DNA from: Micrasema longulum
Lineage: Eukaryota; Arthropoda; Insecta; Trichoptera; Brachycentridae
Assembly: GCA_022494885.1 (NCBI GenBank)
Contig: JAGVSM010001127.1
Span: 1 to 64,000 of the forward strand
Reading direction: 5' to 3'
DNA: 64,000 nt
Under the pieces are notes generated by a model. It was not told the DNA's origin. It was given only the letters and a program-made list of their open reading frames with translations, and did no database searches. The position numbers and the translations under genes were made by a program. Of the stretch, positions 42,572 to 52,190 are shown one piece after another. Positions within the stretch are counted from its first letter, which is position 1. Each line of letters opens with the position of its first letter.

Positions 42572-42689
42572 ATATTTATTTATTTATTTGTTTGTTTATT
42601 TGTTTATTTATTTATTTATGTGTTTTTTTATATTTTTTTGTTTATTCATTTATTTATTATTTTATTTATTTATTTATTTATTTATGTAT

Positions 42690-42728
<39 letters not shown>

Positions 42729-42733
42729 TTATT

Positions 42734-42792
<59 letters not shown>

Positions 42793-42805
42793 TTTTTTTA
42801 TTTTT

Positions 42806-42868
<63 letters not shown>

Positions 42869-42872
42869 TTTT
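42572..42872 (+). repeat. TTTA microsatellite, about 300 bp
   Basis: TTTATTTATTTATTTATTTA continues with few interruptions for about 70 units. All three frames are open (LFIYLFIYLF), which explains three overlapping false proteins. Confidence 0.95.
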
Positions 42873-42924
42873 ACATTTATTTTACGGCACAAGTGTCTTT
42901 TACAATATAAAATAGACAAAATAT

Positions 42925-43215
42925 ATATTTTATTATTGCCATCAAAAACATTTTTCACTTATGTGTTTATAAATTTGTATAAACCACTTTCAATCGACTC
43001 ATTAGTTAACCCAAAGAAAAAAAAAAATTATAAGATAAAAATAACTTTATTTAATTTACTTACATATAACTTTGAATTATCCATCCTTACCTCTGTTTTG
43101 TATAAATACATTCAACTCTTTAATAAAGATACCAGTCTCGAAGATGTCGCGAAAGCGATGAAACCGGTCACTGGATATTCCAAATTTGTGGATTAAAGTA
43201 TCACTCGTGTTTTAT
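42925..43215 (+). mobile_element. Retroelement end with ribozyme motif (plus)
   Basis: CATCAAAAACATTTTTCACT and TTTATAAATTTGTATAAACC match the flank of the foldback element at 47750-47835; AAGATAAAAATAACTTTATT matches 1890. The ribozyme motif follows at 43132, then TTCCAAATTTGTGGATTAAA and TATCACTCGTGTTTTATTT as in the minus-strand copy at 32180. It fits a Penelope-like pseudo-LTR, with the RT missing. Confidence 0.6.
43132..43174 (+). ncRNA. Hammerhead-like motif, type I
   Basis: CCAGT (stem I), CTCGAAGA (one extra C compared with CTGANGA), stem II TCGC/GCGA with a GAAA loop, GAAACCGGTC (stem III ACC/GGT, cleavage base C) and ACTGG closing stem I with five perfect pairs. Stem I pairing is a strong point in favour; the core insertion is against full activity. 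Confidence 0.55.
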
Positions 43216-43739
43216 TTACATAATAAATTTGTAAAGCATAAATAATAATGAATTTAAAACTAGGTGTTTTCATTAAGGGTTGTTTGATGGACATAGTTAA
43301 CATTTTAATTTTTAAATTTATTTATTTTTTATTCAGAAAAACAACAGCAATACAAAAAAATATACACAACATTATAAAAAAAAACATAAAATAAAGCTAA
43401 ATCAGTTTTCCACATAAATACAATTATAAAAATCCAGTTCAGTTAGATATTAATTCAAAGAAGTGCATGTGTGCGAGTTTTTTTTTTGTGTGAGGATGCG
43501 CGTGTAAAAAAGGGGAGTGTGGTTTTGGTAGGTATGTGAATATGTGTGTGATTGTATATGGGTGGGAGGGTAGGTTTATGGACAGGGTGAGTGTGTGTTT
43601 AATATGAGTGAATAGAAACAACTTAAATTTATAATGTAAAAAAATATTTTTTTTTATAAAGATACATTATTTTTTTCATATAATAGTTTTTTAATTTTGG
43701 TTTTAAAAAAGAGTTTACTGCAGTTAAATATGTCTATGT

Positions 43740-43880
43740 TATTGAAAAAATACATTATAATAACGCGTCAAGCGAATCAGAGGAGAGTTCTGTGCATAGT
43801 TGGTGCGAACTGTAGGTACATGGAAAAGAGATAGATTAGTGTGACGGGTGCGGTAGCCAGGTACATTAAGGGCCAACTCA
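43740..43880 (-). pseudogene. LINE RT C-terminus
   Basis: On the minus strand VELALNVPGYRTRHTNLSLF and HVPTVRTNYAQNSPLIRLTR YYN: the closing motif (FHxPxxRTNYxxNSPLxR) of one insect LINE group. A paralogue is at 48772-48960 and a more distant one at 46478-46660. 43320-43620, with GT-rich bases, is the 3' UTR. Confidence 0.75.
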
Positions 43881-43904
43881 ACAGAAAAACAAAACAATTA
43901 AAAC

Positions 43905-44350
43905 TAATATTAAAATGATCCAGGGTCTACAGTATTCTATAGTTAAGCGAATTGTACCTGCAGAGATTTACGAACAAAGAAGTAATAATGATCTCCTGTA
44001 CCAAACAATCAAAACTCTGCCTGTTCGAGGACTACAGTGGCTTTGCATCATTTTGGAACAATTTCATAGTAATACATTCAAGTTTCCTCTCAAACATAAC
44101 CATAATACACGCTTCACGTCTAATGATGGCTTGGTAGTGCCTAAAGTATGTAATAAATATGGAAATAGAACTCTCAAATATTTAGTACCTAGAATTTTTA
44201 ATTTATTACCAAAAGAACTTAAATTTAACTCACATTGTAACAAGAGCAAAATAAGAGAGTGGCTACTCGATCAAGAGTTTATATATGAATAGTAGCTTAG
44301 GTGTAAATGTTTTATTTTTTCATATATTTTCTTGTATTTAAAAAATAAAT
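43905..44350 (+). pseudogene. LINE RT C-terminus, open to its stop
   Basis: An open frame at 43915-44289 encodes TIKTLPVRGLQWLCIILEQF, LKHNHNTRFTSNDGLVVPKV, YGNRTLKYLVPRIFNLLPKE and REWLLDQEFIYE. The NHNTRFT / YGNRTLxYLxPRIFNLLP blocks are diagnostic of LINE ORF2 ends. The start at 43915 is arbitrary since the RT core is missing. Confidence 0.8.
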
Positions 44351-44850
44351 TTATATATAATTTATATAAACATGTTTATTCTGATCTTTCCGGCTGTTAA
44401 TTTTTATATGTTATTCATTGTTTTATAAATGTAAATAATATTATTAGGTCAGTATAAATATAATCTTCACCAACAAGCTACAAAAAGTGGCTTGGTGGGA
44501 TTTTAGTTTTAGTAAAAATATAACAAGTGAAATTTTTTTTAATTGTAAAAATGTATAATTATGCTATTATAATTTTAAAAAAAAATAAATAAATAAAATG
44601 ATGACACGTCCATGGTAAATATCCAAAGTGTGTAAAAAAATCCTGCTCTTGTTCCATAATCCAGGGAGAAAATACGGGAATACGTTTAAATGAAGCAAAG
44701 TCAGACTGCGTTTCCTCTTAAGGCACTCGGGAGGTAATTGAGGTGTATTTAGAGAAAGCGAAATGAAATTCACAATGTGTTTCATTTGTGATTATTTTCG
44801 GTGTCTCGCTACACCTTTAATCCATTGTTGTAATCAAATTGAATTCTGTG
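44351..44850. other. LINE 3' UTR and AT-rich sequence
   Basis: AAGCTACAAAAAGTGGCTTG at 44474 and a run of AAATAAATAAATAAA at 44582 mark a LINE 3' end. 44641-44705 (TTCCATAATCCAGGGAGAAA) repeats 13508-13565. Confidence 0.4.
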
Positions 44851-45014
44851 GCACCTATCGAAGCGGGGTCCATGCTGTGAACCAAAACTGCTGGCCTTGC
44901 CGAACCGGGGCCTCGGGTACTCTCCGAACCACAAGGCCATCAAGCACACTTACTTTGACAAGAACACTCCTTATAATTCGACTTCAAATCAAATCCAAAA
45001 CCAGATCGAGAAAG
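44851..45014 (+). CDS. Unrecognised C-terminal coding fragment
   Basis: One frame without stops for 54 codons reads WHLSKRGPCCEPKLLALP, NRGLGYSPNHKAIKHTYF, DKNTPYNSTSNQIQNQIEKE and a stop at 45012. Codons are notably GC-rich at third positions (AAC, AAG, CTG, GGC) in contrast to all RT relics nearby. I do not recognise the protein. It could be a host exon, a processed pseudogene or a piece of an unfamiliar transposase. No clear acceptor was found. Confidence 0.25.
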
Positions 45015-45261
45015 AAAAATAAAAACGAAAACATGTTACGTCGAAAAATTCAATAGAGAGTTTTTTTTAAGGAATGTATCATGGAAGTCAAGGCATTTAT
45101 TTGAGTTTTTATGCATTTTTATTTGTACACTGGCGGGTTTATTGCTAAATGTGAATACCATCCAACCAAACTATAATTTCAAAGGTGCCATTTTTTTTTT
45201 TATTCAAACGAATTTCTTTATACTCTCCATGGATAATGGCACCGGAACATTACTTTTTATC

Positions 45262-45790
45262 AGGAGGCTAAACTAGCAGTTCAAAACGGAGTTCTAGTGC
45301 CAACTCTAATGTATGGGAGCGAAGTATGGAATTGGAAAAATGATGATAAAAGTAGGTTGAATGCTGCCGAAATGCGATCCCTCGGGCGACTGTGTGGTAA
45401 AACGATGTATGATAGGTGCACAAATGTCGAGATCCGTTAAGTGTGTAAGGCTGAGACATGCATTATTGACAGAATCAAGAAAGGGGTGCTGCGTCGGTTT
45501 GGACATGTAGAGCGAATGGGCAGCGAAATAACGGCTAAAAGGATCTACGATGCAAATGTTGATGGACGCAGAAAACGAGGAAGATCGAGAAAGACATGGC
45601 ACGATCAAGTCCATCAAATACTTGAAGATGGACATGTCAAAAGTAGGAATAATCGGCGTGCGTGCATGAGAATATGTATGAATGTAGAGGAAGCGAGGTT
45701 TGTATGCCAAGATAGAGTGTTATGGCGTTCTATCCTCTCTGCCTACCCCTACGGGGAATCGGCGTGATGGTCTGTTGCTGTTGTTGGAGA
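45262..45790 (+). pseudogene. LINE family A1 C-terminus
   Basis: EAKLAVQNGVLVPTLMYGSE, VWNWKNDDKSRLNAAEMRSL, GRLCGKTMYDRCTNVEIR, a stop (45439), then VCKAETCIIDRIKKGVLRRF, GHVERMGSEITAKRIYDANV and VLWRSILSAYPYGESA; tail TGTTGCTGTTGTTG. A single stop interrupts an otherwise continuous frame. Confidence 0.85.
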
Positions 45791-46439
45791 TATTTATGCT
45801 TGTTCCCATTATTGCTTTTTACAAATAAATTGTTAACAATGGGAACTAGAATCATCCTTAAACCCTTAAAAGCGCATTGAGGGATTTAACTAGAGTCACC
45901 TGAACCTGCGGCCAATTGGCATATGTTTGATAGAACGGACTTCAGTCTGTTACAAGCCGTCCCGGGCTACTTCTCAACTTTTGCTTCTTCGCAATGACCA
46001 AAATGCCTATGTGTACGCACAAAGATACTGCACAAATCGATCTGGAGAAGCGATGGTATAACCTGTCACCGTCAAGTAATATTCTTATCTTAATCAGTAG
46101 TTGTTTGAAATAGCTATTTTAATGTTAAAAAAACCTTTTTTTAATATGTTACCAGTTGTGAGCTATCTCCTGTCTCTGTCCTGCTCAGTAAATCGGACGT
46201 ATAGTGAAACGATAAGCAAAGGTGACGCGTATGCGGAAGGGAGCGACATATTGAATAGAACTTACAGTAGACCGATGTTAAAAGTCTGTGCTTTTTACTG
46301 TACTCCGTAGTTTGCTTGCCAAAGTCGACGTGACGACACTTGCTCCCTCCGCTGATCATTCATTTTTCTTTGAAGTGACTTTTTAGCTCGGAATTATATG
46401 GAGGGTCATCTTTATATATTATATATTCATGTAAAAGTG
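45791..46439. other. No supported gene
   Basis: Somewhat GC-richer at 45900-46060 and 46140-46360, but all frames lack recognised domains. Confidence 0.35.
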
Positions 46440-46860
46440 TCGTAAAAGTCTTCGAACGTACGGTATACATATATGATATGTTCGGCATACTAAATGGTAT
46501 AATCGCTGTTCCATCATTACTGGGACAAGTAGAATTCCATGTTCCGACTCGTAGGTTGAGAAACAATGAAGTACTGTTCATCGACCAGCATAAAAAAAAA
46601 TATGGCCTTAATTCTCCAATGACCCGTCTTTGTCGTATTGTAACTCAAGACAAGATCTGATTTTATTTTGTTAAAGTTTACAACGGTTTAAACGAGCACT
46701 AAATAAATAGTCCAGATCTTGTCTTGATGTCCCTTATGTTTGTCAATGCTACTATACTTTTTTTTAAATGTTTTCAACTTTTATTTTATTGACATATGAA
46801 AGCCCCATAAATTGTATAAATGGACAATGTCCGTTGATAAATAAATAACTATTTTTGAAA
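46440..46860 (+). pseudogene. LINE RT C-terminus with 3' UTR
   Basis: MFGILNGIIAVPSLLGQVEF, HVPTRRLRNNEVLFIDQHKK, KYGLNSPMTRLCRIVTQDKI and a stop at 46660: the closing block of the same LINE group as 43740. The 3' UTR ends with ATGTCCGTTGATAAATAAAT. Confidence 0.7.
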
Positions 46861-47800
46861 AACGCAAAACCTAAAGAGACAGAAAATTTCATTCAGATAG
46901 TATTTAAAAAAAAAGAAACAACGAAATGTTTTCGGCTTTGAGGTGCAGAAAACGGGACAACAAAACGTTAACTTTAGTTAGGCGTTATCAGTCCGACGTG
47001 CCGTTGTTTTTTTGCACAGTATCGGGGAGACAGAAAAACATTGTTCAAATACCTATTCATCAACATTACACTAAATTTGAACTTACAATACGTGAAGAAA
47101 AGTAATAGTCTTCAATAAAAGTAGTTTTCGATGGAAAAAGGGGAAAAATATGTAGGCTAAAGTACAAAGAAGAGTTTAAGGAAGAGTAAGAAAATATTTT
47201 TTCAGGCGTAATTAACTAAAACAATTTCATTTAAGTTTATATTATGTATAAACAAACACTTACATATTGCACTTTTCACCGAAAAATTGTAAAATAATAT
47301 AATTTATCTCTTAGATACGGGTGCGCCTGCTGAAAGACGCTAAAAAATGAGGCAGTGGAAAAAATTAATTCGACCATAGTAATAAATAAGTGACTTACAT
47401 TTTATGTGTAGGATATGTTAGTGTATTTATAAATCGATCTCACCTGAAACAAAAAAAAACTGTTAATTACATTATTACGAATATATCTTTCATTGATTAT
47501 TATTTTATGTTTACAGTCATGTATTTAAATTTTTGTAAAGAAATTTTGTGTAAAAAATACGTATGCTTTAGTTCTTAATAATGTTTATATTACTTTTAAA
47601 ATTTATATAGTAGTAAAGGAAAAATAATAAACCAGCTGACAAGCCGGTTACGCGGTTTAGTGGGTTTTATTATTTTTCCTTTTATATTTTCTGTCCATGT
47701 TGACCTTCTTAAATAAAAATAAATACAATTTGTTTTTATAAAAAAAAAAAACATATTATTGTTATCAAAAACATTTTTCACTTTGTGGTATGACATTTTA
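46861..47800. other. AT-rich with dispersed-repeat copy
   Basis: 46975-47150 repeats 10918-11140. 47625-47665 (AACCAGCTGACAAGCCGGTT) is a LINE 3' UTR-like hairpin. No gene. Confidence 0.4.
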
Positions 47801-47979
47801 CACTTATTTGTTTATAAATTTGTATAAACCACTTATTTTTTTAAAATTACCTTATAAATAGCAACGCGTGTAATTATAAGTTAGTTAAATTCCTGACGAT
47901 GAGGTAGTAACCTCGAAACCGGTCGAAGGGCAATTAAAAAAAATTAAGTGGTTTATACAAATTTATAAACAAATAAGTG
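47801..47979. mobile_element. Foldback element around a hammerhead-like motif
   Basis: CACTTATTTGTTTATAAATT plus TGTATAAACCACTTA (47801-47835) is the perfect 35-base complement of 47945-47979. The 109-base interior has the ribozyme motif in its second half. The left arm continues outward as a match to 42935-42985, so the inverted copy may be a reversed pseudo-LTR piece, an arrangement known for Penelope-like elements. Confidence 0.8.
47890..47927 (+). ncRNA. Hammerhead-like motif with exact core
   Basis: TTC (stem I), CTGACGA (47893-47899, exact CTGANGA), T, stem II GAGG/CCTC with loop TAGTAA, GAAACCGGTC (47915-47924, stem III ACC/GGT, cleavage base C) and GAA closing stem I. Stem I has only three clear pairs, so the monomer is probably weak; the enclosing 35-bp helix could hold it together. 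Confidence 0.6.
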
Positions 47980-48445
47980 TTAAAAAAATTCAATTTAAAG
48001 AATTTTTTGTAATCTATAAAATATTATTTCGGGGGTTTACTAACATAATGAATTAAGTCATTAAAACATGTTGCGCGATTATCGCATTTAAAGCTTTTTT
48101 ATTCTTTCAACGCATTATTTCTCCCAAAATTTTCTTAAAAAAAATTTTTCAAACCTTTTAAATAGTCATCTTTGTTCTAGGCGTAGCATAAAATTTTAAA
48201 TCAACATCTTACAACAATATTTGAAAATATAAAGACTTTTGACTTAATGCATTCTGTCAGTATAGCCTGCATGTTTAAATACCTATTAATCACATTTCTT
48301 AGCTACCGCGGCCGCATTTCGTTTTAACAGAGTTATCTTCGGTTGACCAAAAAGTCAACATTTCTGAATAAAAACTGATACCAAAGTTTGATTTGTCTCA
48401 CAGGAAATTTGACTACGAGGCATGTTCAGAAAGTATTATTTTTAT
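47980..48445. other. No supported gene
   Basis: AT-rich; nothing recognised apart from A and T runs. Confidence 0.35.
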
Positions 48446-48449
48446 TATT

Positions 48450-48960
48450 TTATTTATTGGGGATATCAACAGTAATACATGTAATAAAAATATAACAAAT
48501 AACATATACATAGAATAAAACCAATGACAGATATCCACAGAAATACATTAAATACACGTACAATACATACTAGTGTGTTTGTGTGAGTGTAAGTGAGTGA
48601 GAGGGTGGGTGTGTGGGTGTTATATTGGAAAGAGGGTGTCAGGTATCGAAAATATAAATATATATAAAATATTAAGAATTAGAGATAAAATTTAATAAAA
48701 TAAAATAAAACTTTATTATTGAAACTAAGTATAAGACAAAAAAGTATGTTTTAAGACGCGCATTTTAAATGTTATTTTTTTACAATCAAATGGATCAATA
48801 TGGGAAAGTTCAAATTATATTCACTAGCAAAACGTATAAGTGGAGAGTTCTGGGCATAGTTCGTACGAACTGCTGGCACATGAAATAGAGAGCTCGACGT
48901 GTGACGGGTGCGGTAGCCAGGGACATTTAATGATAACTCCGACAAAAGTAAGTAAGTAAA
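48450..48960 (-). pseudogene. LINE RT C-terminus with 3' UTR (minus)
   Basis: Minus strand SELSLNVPGYRTRHTSSSLF, HVPAVRTNYAQNSPLIRFAS, EYNLNF and a stop near 48775; the 3' UTR runs to 48450 with CCAATAAATAAAATAA. It is closely related to 43740-43880. Confidence 0.75.
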
Positions 48961-49023
48961 GATTTTTTTTTTTTTTTTCAAAAGTGTATTTGAAAAAAAA
49001 ACAGAATATTGTTGATCCAAATG

Positions 49024-49320
49024 AGCCCGTCCTCACACAGCCTTAGCCACCAAGGCGCTATTGGATACATTTGGTTGGGATGTTATGGAGCCACCCCCGT
49101 ATTCCCTGAATTCTCGTCTTCAGATTATCATAGTTTCTCCTCTCTAAAGGCACACATGGATGGAATCAATTTTTAACCGACGAGCAGGTGCAGAAAAAGG
49201 TTCCGAAGTAGGGAAATGGGCTGGCGGGAGAAATCTTCGAGAAAGGCATAAAGAAGCTTGTGCCACGGCTAACACATGCATTGAACGGGGTGTCCATTAT
49301 GTGGGAAAACAGTCAACAAG
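49024..49320 (+). pseudogene. Mariner-like transposase relic, C-terminal
   Basis: Frames spell ARPHTALATKALLDTFGWDV, MEPPPYS, SPLKAHMDGINF, DEQVQKKVPK, GEIFEKGIKKLVPRLTHAL and CIERGVHYVGK. These correspond to the end of a mariner DD(34)D transposase: the ARPHTA segment, the HPPYSPDLAPSDYHLF box (here damaged, with the last catalytic aspartate region frameshifted) and the KLVPR..C....G.Y tail. At least two frameshifts; no TIR found. Confidence 0.75.
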
Positions 49321-49399
49321 TGTATTATTCTTATTTTTCGAGGTGAGGGTCAGTGCTCCTGACGTCACTGCGACCTGCGAAGATCTATTGTGACGGGTC

Positions 49400-49945
49400 C
49401 CCGTGAATAGTTCTCGCCCTCTAAGCCCAGGTCTATGAAGAATCTGGCTACTGTGTAAAGGCGAGAGTTTAAATTTAGTCAAATCTCCCTCTCCAACCCC
49501 CGGTCTATAAAAATCCTGGCTACTGTCTGGAAGGCGAGAGTTCACATTTTGATAAATCTCCCCCTCGTAACCCAGGTCTATAAAGAGCCTGGCTACTGTA
49601 TGGAAGGCGAGAGTTCACATTTTGATAAATCTCCGCCTTCAAGCCCAGATCCGTAAAGTATCGGGCTATTAGATAAGGGGCGAGCTCTATAATATACTCA
49701 TGTTCAACCAGTGGTCCCCCGAGGATGAGGCTTCTTTTATGATGTAAAGCATCACATTCACATAGAATGTGTATAGGTGTTTCCTCATCTGCACTGCAGA
49801 ACCTACATCTAGAAGTTTCGGAAAGGTTAATTCTAGCAGGGTGTTTGTTTAATCTGCAGTGCCCTGGGCGGGCTCTAAAGACAACCCTCACTTGAGCTCG
49901 GCTGAGCTTTATCAGGTCGAAGACAAACCTTCACTAGCACCCTTT
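49400..49945 (-). pseudogene. LINE ORF2 end, zinc-knuckle type
   Basis: The minus frame 49891-49520 reads RVVFRARPGHCRLNKHPARI, CRFCSADEETPIHILCECDA, LHHKRSLILGGPLVEHEYII and YLIARYFTDLGLKAEIYQNV. RxxTGHxxLxxHL and CRxCxxxxETxxHxxCxCxxL are the RNase H-linked end of I/R1/Loa-type LINEs. The C-terminus runs into a tandem repeat. 50585-50690 repeats the first 100 bases of this piece. Confidence 0.8.
49410..49690. repeat. 73-bp tandem repeat at the LINE end
   Basis: CTGGCTACTGT occurs at 49444, 49516 and 49589, each after CCCAGGTCTAT- or CCCGGTCTATAAA-type bases and before AAGGCGAGAGTT. A fourth, diverged unit spans 49640-49690 and overlaps the last codons (GLKAEIYQNVNSRLP). Period is 72-73 bases, so the units change frame. 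Confidence 0.85.
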
Positions 49946-50584
49946 TATCAGTTCCTTTGCATGGTGCTGACCTGGTACTTTTTGCCAGAGCATAACAAAA
50001 ATGAACTTAGTCACAAGTTCACTCGGATAGCCAATGATATAAATGTAAAAACAATTATACCTCAAATTCATTCATTAGACGTACCTGTAGAAATTATAAC
50101 GGACTCAGTATTGATGTAGACATTTCTAACTGCACGTTGCATTTGTACAGAAAATTTCTTCATGGGGTCGATTATTTGGGATAGTTGCTAAATGTGCATC
50201 TTGAGTGGTTTATGCTATGTATATGTACCGCATGTAATGTATATGTTTGTATATGTTTTATATGTGCGTTCATGTGTGTACGTGGATGGCTCGGAGTGTA
50301 CATTCGGTATTTTTATTTATTTTAATTTATTACCTCCATAGAAAACGCAAATGTCAACAATTATCCCTTTCTCACTTAAAATTCTTATTTATTTTTTGTC
50401 ACATTTAATGTTTATATCTTTTTAATTTTTGAAAACTTAATTGGTCTTTTTATGTTAAAAAATTGTTGTTTTTAGTACTTATTTTGTATGACTGTATGTT
50501 TTCTAAATAAAATAAATAAAATAAAAATAAAAATATTTAGTGTCGTAATCATTTTTCGGGTTTCAGGGGGCCAACTCATCAATC
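49946..50584. other. No supported gene
   Basis: One short plus frame (FTRIANDINVKTIIPQIHSL, near 50020) is not recognised. The end has AAATAAAATAAATAAAATAA (50507), a LINE-like A-rich tail. Confidence 0.35.
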
Positions 50585-50690
50585 TAGTTTAATCTGCAGT
50601 GCTCTGTAAGGGCTCTAGTGATAACCCTCACTTGATTTCGACATAGCTTTATTAGGTCAAAGGCAAACCTTCAACAAGTGTTTTAACAAT
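50585..50690 (-). repeat. Second copy of the zinc-knuckle LINE segment
   Basis: AGTTTAATCTGCAGTGCTCT and ATAACCCTCACTTGATTTCG match 49845-49905 in direct orientation, as do the following GCTTTATTAGGTCAAAGGCA. Confidence 0.65.
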
Positions 50691-50747
50691 ATCCTGTTTT
50701 TTTTTAAATACATTTTTTTTTTTAAATATAAAAATCGAATACTCTCT

Positions 50748-51275
50748 GAACTTGCCTCGTACATAACGGAAACTACACTGGCTACGTTTTCCACAGAGGG
50801 TCGAATACAAACTCTGTTGGCTTATGTATAAGTCACTGCACAACTCTGCTCCGGAATATCTAAAGGAACTATGCATTTCAGATGAACTAGCTGACAGGCG
50901 TCTCACGCTTAGATCAGCTACGTCTACGGCGAGAGAAAAAGTTATTATACCTCTACGCAAACAGCGCACTAAATTTAGTGAACGCGCATTTGTGGTCGCA
51001 GGCCCTATGGCATGGAATGCTCTCCAGCAGAGGTGCGAGGCTGTGAAAGTGAAGTGATGTTTCGGAAAAAACTTAAAACCCACTTGTTCTCTAAATCATT
51101 TGAATAAATCCGTAGCACGTGATAACAAAATAAATTATTTTAATCAAATTACAAATTTAAAGCTTCAATTAAATTAACTTAACAGTAGAATCACCATGTA
51201 AGCGCCCTTGAGGTATTTTATTACGAAAATGGCGCTATATAAGTTATCCACAATAAATAAATAAATATAAAATCG
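50748..51275 (+). pseudogene. L2-like LINE C-terminus with 3' UTR
   Basis: In frames from 50770: THWLRFPQRVEYKLCWL equivalent, then MYKSLHNSAPEYLKELCI, RRLTLRSATSTAREKVIIPL, RKQRTKFSERAFVVAGPMAW NAL, with a small deletion after that. The 3' UTR has GTAAGCGCCCTTGAGGTATT and AAATGGCGCTATATAAGTTA, the AGCGC..CTTGAG..GCGCTATATAA hairpin of L2-group LINEs, then AATAAATAAATAAATAT. It is a paralogue of 28545-29110, about 90% alike by eye. Confidence 0.9.
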
Positions 51276-51470
51276 CAACAAAATTATTCACTTTCACTAG
51301 CTTACAGTGTGTCCCAAAACAAACGACCGAGACGGTATTGATTTTTTTCCAAAAACCTATTTTAAATTTTATTGTTTTTGCTTTTAAAAGGTGAAAAAAT
51401 GTTCAAACAGTTAAACGAGATTTTTTAAAGTAAATCAAATAAAATAACTTTGTTTTTAACCACTATTTTT
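51276..51470. other. Short non-coding gap
   Basis: AGTGTGTCCCAAAACAAACG at 51306 may be a transposon end; otherwise nothing. Confidence 0.3.
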
Positions 51471-51474
51471 TTTT

Positions 51475-51515
51475 CCACTGACCGGTTTCCAAGCAAACAA
51501 GCTTCTTCGTCAAGG
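51475..51515 (-). ncRNA. Hammerhead-like motif, partial core
   Basis: On the minus strand CC, TTGACGA (consensus CTGANGA with C3 changed), A, stem II AAGC/GCTT with a TTGTTT loop, G, GAAACCGGTC (stem III ACC/GGT, cleavage base C) and AGTGG. Stem I is not convincing. AT-rich flanks like those at 32180 follow. Confidence 0.45.
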
Positions 51516-51770
51516 TTTACGTAACTAACGAATTCTTCCCTATTTTATTTTTATCATGTTTACTACATACTCCACGTGGAGCCAATAAATCAAGTCTTTT
51601 TTTCCTAAAAGGATGGTAATTTGATTAGATTATTTTCAAAGCTAGACAGGAGTGGACCAAAAGAAATATTGTTTATATGGTTAACAATTATTTTTTGCTA
51701 ACTTTGTACTTATAAGAGATAGAAAACCCCCCTTTTAGTTTTTTTCTTGGGTGCCTTTTTATTTATTTTC
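51516..51770. other. No supported gene
   Basis: AT-rich; no feature found. Confidence 0.3.
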
Positions 51771-52190
51771 ATATGATTATAGGGTATTTTCATAAGTCGG
51801 GAATAACGTTTAAATATAATACATATGGAGAGCGGATTTTTATGATTCTAATAATATCAGTGTTTTCAAAACAAGTTTTCGCATATAATTTTCGGGTTTT
51901 AAATAAGCATATACAAAACGGCTCTCGGTTGGCATCACGGCGTTTTGACGTCACACGTTACGACCGCCAGCTGGGCTTCTAATAAGCATTACGTACAAGT
52001 TTGGCGCCAAAACGTCATATGTGTCGTTTGGTCCACAGGGTGCATAACGTCTCGTTATCGGGAAATTCAAAATATGCATATTTAAAACCTTTGTAGAAAT
52101 TTTATCCGGCGTCGCACGAAAAAAATTTAATATCGTTACCATCAAAAGTTATTGTTTTTTTTTTTTTATAATCATGAAAAGACCCTTATA
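51771..52190. repeat. Repeat D, uninterrupted copy
   Basis: This is the continuous inverse of the three pieces at 4475-6275: GATTATAGGGTATTTTCATA, CGGATTTTTATGATTCTAAT, TTTTCGGGTTTTAAATAAGC, ACGGCGTTTTGACGTCACAC and AATATGCATATTTAAAACC. A GACGTCAC site lies within it. No open frame beyond chance; probably a non-autonomous element of about 420 bp. Confidence 0.65.

Noticed and set aside
42541..43196. Three overlapping proteins rich in YLFI repeats
   Set aside because: They are translations of the TTTA microsatellite in its three frames.
49405..49690. CRISPR-like array
   Set aside because: The 73-bp units have no constant repeat/unique spacer alternation and derive from a LINE end.
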